Of a DNA stretch of 43,369 nt, positions 40,745 through 43,369 are shown one piece after another. Position numbers and translations under genes: made by a program. The stretch lies in assembly GCA_024685655.1 (NCBI GenBank), contig JAIKVO010000082.1, positions 1 through 43,369 on the forward strand, given 5' to 3'. Source of the stretch: Treponemataceae bacterium (GTDB taxonomy: Bacteria; Spirochaetota; Spirochaetia; Treponematales; Treponemataceae). Positions within the stretch are counted from its first letter, which is position 1. Every line of letters starts with the position of its first letter. The notes below the pieces were generated by a model, which worked only from the letters and a program-made list of their open reading frames with translations, was not told where the DNA came from and ran no database searches.

Positions 40745-41496
40745 TTTGTTGTGCTCTGCCCATAATAGGCATTCTTTCCGTGCTTACGCTGATAGTGCTT
40801 GTTCACTACATAATCTGGAAGAGGCTTAAAAAGCGGATTCACAGACATTGTAATCCATGCCATGCGTGCAATTTCTTCAAGTACAGCGGCATTATAAACA
40901 GATTTAGCAGCGTTCGCTCCCCAAGTAAATGGTCCGTGGCCAGCGACAAGAACCATCGGGTTTTCGGAAGGAACAAGCGGCTTTCGTGGGATTCCGTTGT
41001 TGTCGCATGCGTTCACTTTATCTGGGTGAAGGAATGTATTCACAATAAGAATACCGGTTTCATCCTCGTAGGCGCGTTCAACAGCTTCTTTAGAAATCAT
41101 CGGGGTGCAAGGAACTTCGTTCGCGCTGTGGTCAGCATGTGTCGTTCCAAGCAGCGGAATACTGCGGCATGCCTGCGCCCAAGCGGTTGCATGCGGTGAA
41201 TGCGTGTGTGTTACACCACCGATGTCCGCAAAATTTTTGTAAAGCTGGGCATGGGTCGGTGTATCCGATGACGGATTAAGCTTTCCTTCAACTTTATTAA
41301 GCTCCAAGTCTACAACAACGATGTCTTCGACTGTCATTGTGTCGTAAGGAACACCTGATGGCTTTATGGCAAAAACACCTTTTGCCTTGTCGAAAGCAGA
41401 GACGTTGCCCCATGTGTAAATAGCAAGTCCGCGCTTTGGAATTTCGAGGTTTGCCTCGAATGCTTCTTCTTTAAGAGATTGATATGCTGAGCTCAT
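40741..41496 (-). CDS. araD: L-ribulose-5-phosphate 4-epimerase (AraD family)
   Basis: This class-II aldolase-fold enzyme interconverts L-ribulose-5-P and D-xylulose-5-P, joining arabinose breakdown to the pentose-phosphate route. The 251 residues include GNVSAFDKAKGVFAIKPSGVPYD (phosphate-binding), PTHAQLYKNF, VTHTHSPHATAWAQA with the zinc-ligand pair HTH, TTHADHS and the third-His region LVAGHGPFTWG. It is about 20 residues longer than E. coli AraD. A GGAAG site lies near the start. It lies 96 bp after the kinase gene and is translationally coupled to the binding lipoprotein by an ATGA overlap. Confidence 0.94.
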   Translation of the reverse strand: MSSAYQSLKEEAFEANLEIPKRGLAIYTWGNVSAFDKAKGVFAIKPSGVPYDTMTVEDIVVVDLELNKVEGKLNPSSDTPTHAQLYKNFADIGGVTHTHSPHATAWAQACRSIPLLGTTHADHSANEVPCTPMISKEAVERAYEDETGILIVNTFLHPDKVNACDNNGIPRKPLVPSENPMVLVAGHGPFTWGANAAKSVYNAAVLEEIARMAWITMSVNPLFKPLPDYVVNKHYQRKHGKNAYYGQSTTK

Positions 41497-41532
41497 TTTT
41501 GCTTCCTTTTTTGTTTTAGCTGTTCGTTAGTC

Positions 41533-41574
41533 GCTCGGCGAATTTGCTGCTATAGTGCGGCGGTTTCGCCGAGC
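41533..41574. repeat. Hairpin between the kinase and araD genes
   Basis: GCTCGGCGAA (41533-41542) is exactly complementary to TTCGCCGAGC (41565-41574), with a 22-nt loop. No T-tract follows on the minus strand. It probably affects mRNA stability within the operon. Confidence 0.65.
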
Positions 41575-41592
41575 AATCAGTTTTAGTCAACT

Positions 41593-43200
41593 TTAGTCAA
41601 CGGCTTCGATGGCGGCGCGTTCAACAGCCAAGCCTTTCGTGTAGTTACGGAAGAATGCGTTGAATCCAGCTATATCCTCATCGCTTGCCATAACAGTAAC
41701 AGCCTTGCTGTCGCCAAACACTTCTTTATCCAAGAAATCTTCAAGCTTTTTCCCGTTACCATTAACAAGGAATGATGCAAGAAGAGCCATTCCCCACGGG
41801 CCGCCCTCACCGGCTGTTGAAAGCGCGGAAATAGGCGTGTGCATTGCGGCAGACATTACTGTAAGACCGACTTTCTGTGTCTTAAAGAAGCCGCCGTGAC
41901 CGTTGAGCTTGTCAATGACGACTTTTTCTGTGTCAAAAAGAATGTCCATACCGGTGCGGAGTGCCCCAAGAGCCGTGAAAAGCTGTGCGCGCATAAAGTT
42001 TGCAAGCGTAAAGTTGTTTTCCTGTGTACGAACAAAGAGCGGGCGGCCTTCGCTTAAGCCCGTCATTGACTCACCGGAAATGTAGTTATACGGAATAAGT
42101 CCGCCGCAGTCTTTGTCGCCTTCAAGAGCAAGACCAAGGAGGTTTTCGTAGAGGTCTCCTTTCTTAACGTCGAAACCGCAGGCTTTAATTGCCTGTCCGA
42201 AAAGTGAAATCCACTTGTCATACTCGCCAGTGCAGTTGTTTGCATGTGCCATTGCTGTAAGTGAGCCATCCGGTGTCGTAACAAGGTCGATTTTGCCGTT
42301 GTAAGACGCTGAAAGATCTTTTTCAAGAACAACCATAGCGAATACAGAAGTTCCGGCGGAAACGTTACCGGTGCGGACTTTTACGCTGTTTGTGGCTGCC
42401 ATGCCCGTTCCGGCATCGCCTTCAGGCGGTGCAAGCGGGATACCCGCTTCCAGGTCGCCTTCTTTATCCAAAAGTTTAACGCCTGCAGCTGTAAGAGTTC
42501 CTGCGTTTTCTCCGGCAACAAGAATCTTCGGGAACAAATCTTCAAGTTTCCAGCTGAAACCCTTGCCTTTTACAAGCTCGTCAAACTGAGAAATCATCTT
42601 TGCGTTGTAGTTTTTTGTCGCAATGTCAATTGGGAACATACCGGAAGCGTCACCAATACCGAGTACCTTGTTGCCGGTAAGCTGCCAATGAACGTAGCCT
42701 GCGAGCGTCGTGAAAAACGCGACATTCGGAACGTGCGGCTCATTGTTGAGAATTGCCTGGTAAAGGTGAGAAATGCTCCAACGTTCAGGAATCGGGTAGT
42801 TGAAAAGCTTTGAAAGCTCTTCTGAAGCCTTGCCGGTTATAGTGTTGCGCCATGTGCGGAAAGGCACGAGCAATGTACCGTTTTTGTCGAACGCAAGGTA
42901 ACCGTGCATCATCGCACTTATACCCAAAGCTTTAAGTTTTTTAAGCGTAACGCCGTATTTTTCTTTTACATCTTGTTTCATGTTGGCGTAACATGTAGCC
43001 AATCCGTTGTGAATTTCTTCGAGTGAATATGTCCATATTCCGTCTTTAAGGGAGTTTTCCCAATCGAATGCACCGGAAGCTATGGGGATATTCTTAGAGT
43101 TAATCAACACCGCCTTAATTCTGGTCGAGCCGAATTCAATACCAAGGACAGCATTGCCACTTTCAATTTCTTTTGCAGTTTCTTTAGTTTCGTTTGCCAT
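41593..43200 (-). CDS. FGGY-family carbohydrate kinase, probable L-ribulokinase
   Basis: The 535-residue cytosolic kinase transfers phosphate from ATP to a sugar. The N-terminal FGGY domain starts VLGIEFGSTRIKAVLI (phosphate-1 loop) and contains ISAMMHGYLAFDKNGTLLVPFRTWRN and RWSISHLYQAIL. The C-terminal half has PPEGDAGTGMAATNSVKVRTGNVSAGTS and NGHGGFF followed by TAGEGGPWGMALLAS (adenosine motif). The type resembles the roughly 530-residue kinase of Bacteroides arabinose operons more than E. coli AraB. With araD next to it, ribulokinase is the best guess; xylulokinase is the alternative. GGGAG lies before the start. Its stop codon lies within a tandem 10-bp duplication. Confidence 0.88.
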   Translation of the reverse strand: MANETKETAKEIESGNAVLGIEFGSTRIKAVLINSKNIPIASGAFDWENSLKDGIWTYSLEEIHNGLATCYANMKQDVKEKYGVTLKKLKALGISAMMHGYLAFDKNGTLLVPFRTWRNTITGKASEELSKLFNYPIPERWSISHLYQAILNNEPHVPNVAFFTTLAGYVHWQLTGNKVLGIGDASGMFPIDIATKNYNAKMISQFDELVKGKGFSWKLEDLFPKILVAGENAGTLTAAGVKLLDKEGDLEAGIPLAPPEGDAGTGMAATNSVKVRTGNVSAGTSVFAMVVLEKDLSASYNGKIDLVTTPDGSLTAMAHANNCTGEYDKWISLFGQAIKACGFDVKKGDLYENLLGLALEGDKDCGGLIPYNYISGESMTGLSEGRPLFVRTQENNFTLANFMRAQLFTALGALRTGMDILFDTEKVVIDKLNGHGGFFKTQKVGLTVMSAAMHTPISALSTAGEGGPWGMALLASFLVNGNGKKLEDFLDKEVFGDSKAVTVMASDEDIAGFNAFFRNYTKGLAVERAAIEAVD

Positions 43201-43220
43201 TTTTTCTCCCTTTTATACAA

Positions 43221-43249
43221 GTAATACAAGTTGAACTTCAAGTTTTCAA
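43221..43249 (-). promoter_or_regulatory. Candidate promoter and operator of the kinase-araD operon
   Basis: Minus-strand TTGAAA (43244-43249) is 17 bp from TATTAC (43221-43226). The spacer holds two overlapping 11-bp palindromes, AAGTT-G-AACTT (43228-43238) and AACTT-C-AAGTT (43234-43244). This is the usual place for a repressor operator. The rest of the window to 43369 shows no gene that can be called. Confidence 0.45.
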
Positions 43250-43369
43250 CAAAAGCGTAAAGCATTTTCAATTTTACTACACGGTATTTACATTAGCAAG
43301 GAAAACAATGCAAAAATAGGAAGAAAAAAATACGAAAATCGGTAAAATATGGACAAAGCAAGAATTATG

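Noticed and set aside
43347-43369. Start of a plus-strand gene at the window end (ATG 43347 or 43367)
   Set aside because: Only a few codons are visible, the ribosome site is weak, and TAAAAT at 43343 could equally be a -10.

Overview
The window looks like the replication-origin region of a saccharolytic spirochaete, most likely a gut- or rumen-type Treponema. The evidence is an AT-rich genome, the order dnaA-dnaN-recF-DUF721-rpmH-rnpA-yidD-yidC-jag, divergent gyrB-gyrA, a short archaeal-type PheT, a lipoprotein that fuses cyclophilin and FKBP domains, and two sugar-uptake/pentose operons with periplasmic binding proteins. Species cannot be assigned from sequence reading alone.

Layout. 1-2.6 kb: the 3' end of htpG with its terminator, an N-acetylglutamate synthase (argA), and a convergent GNAT acetyltransferase. 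2.6-7.2 kb: two ParB/parS-type sites, then gyrA and gyrB on the minus strand. 7.2-12.6 kb: dnaA, a probable oriC in the dnaA-dnaN gap, dnaN, recF, a DciA-like DUF721 gene, rpmH, an rnpA lacking a normal start codon, and yidD. 12.6-18 kb: yidC with a structured leader, jag/khpB, a secreted protein of unknown function, the dual immunophilin lipoprotein, a CAU-anticodon tRNA and rsmG. 18-24.3 kb: a membrane-anchored TPR/Mrr-like protein facing away from a three-gene cell-wall operon (acidic-repeat LysM membrane protein, lytic transglycosylase lipoprotein, polysaccharide deacetylase).

24.3-31 kb: a Trk/Ktr-type K+ uptake pair, an ECF transporter S component with a folded leader, a SpoU-family rRNA methyltransferase, and pheT. 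31-31.7 kb: a 0.7-kb gene-free stretch with an orphan terminator, a duplicated 37-bp unit and several dyads. 31.7-36.4 kb: a sugar ABC transporter operon (binding protein, double ATPase, two permeases). 36.6-43.2 kb, minus strand: a convergent operon of FGGY kinase, AraD epimerase, YtfQ-like binding lipoprotein, YesM-type histidine kinase and YesN-type AraC response regulator. This reads as a pentose-catabolic and sensing cluster facing the transporter.

The most notable cross-cutting signal is transcriptional. Several genes (argA, dnaA, the TPR gene, the rRNA methyltransferase, perhaps trkA) have a good -10 hexamer ending 6-9 nt before the ATG and no usable Shine-Dalgarno, so they are predicted to be leaderless. 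Other genes in the window have clear GGAG-type ribosome sites. All assignments come from reading sequence; no search or folding program was run.
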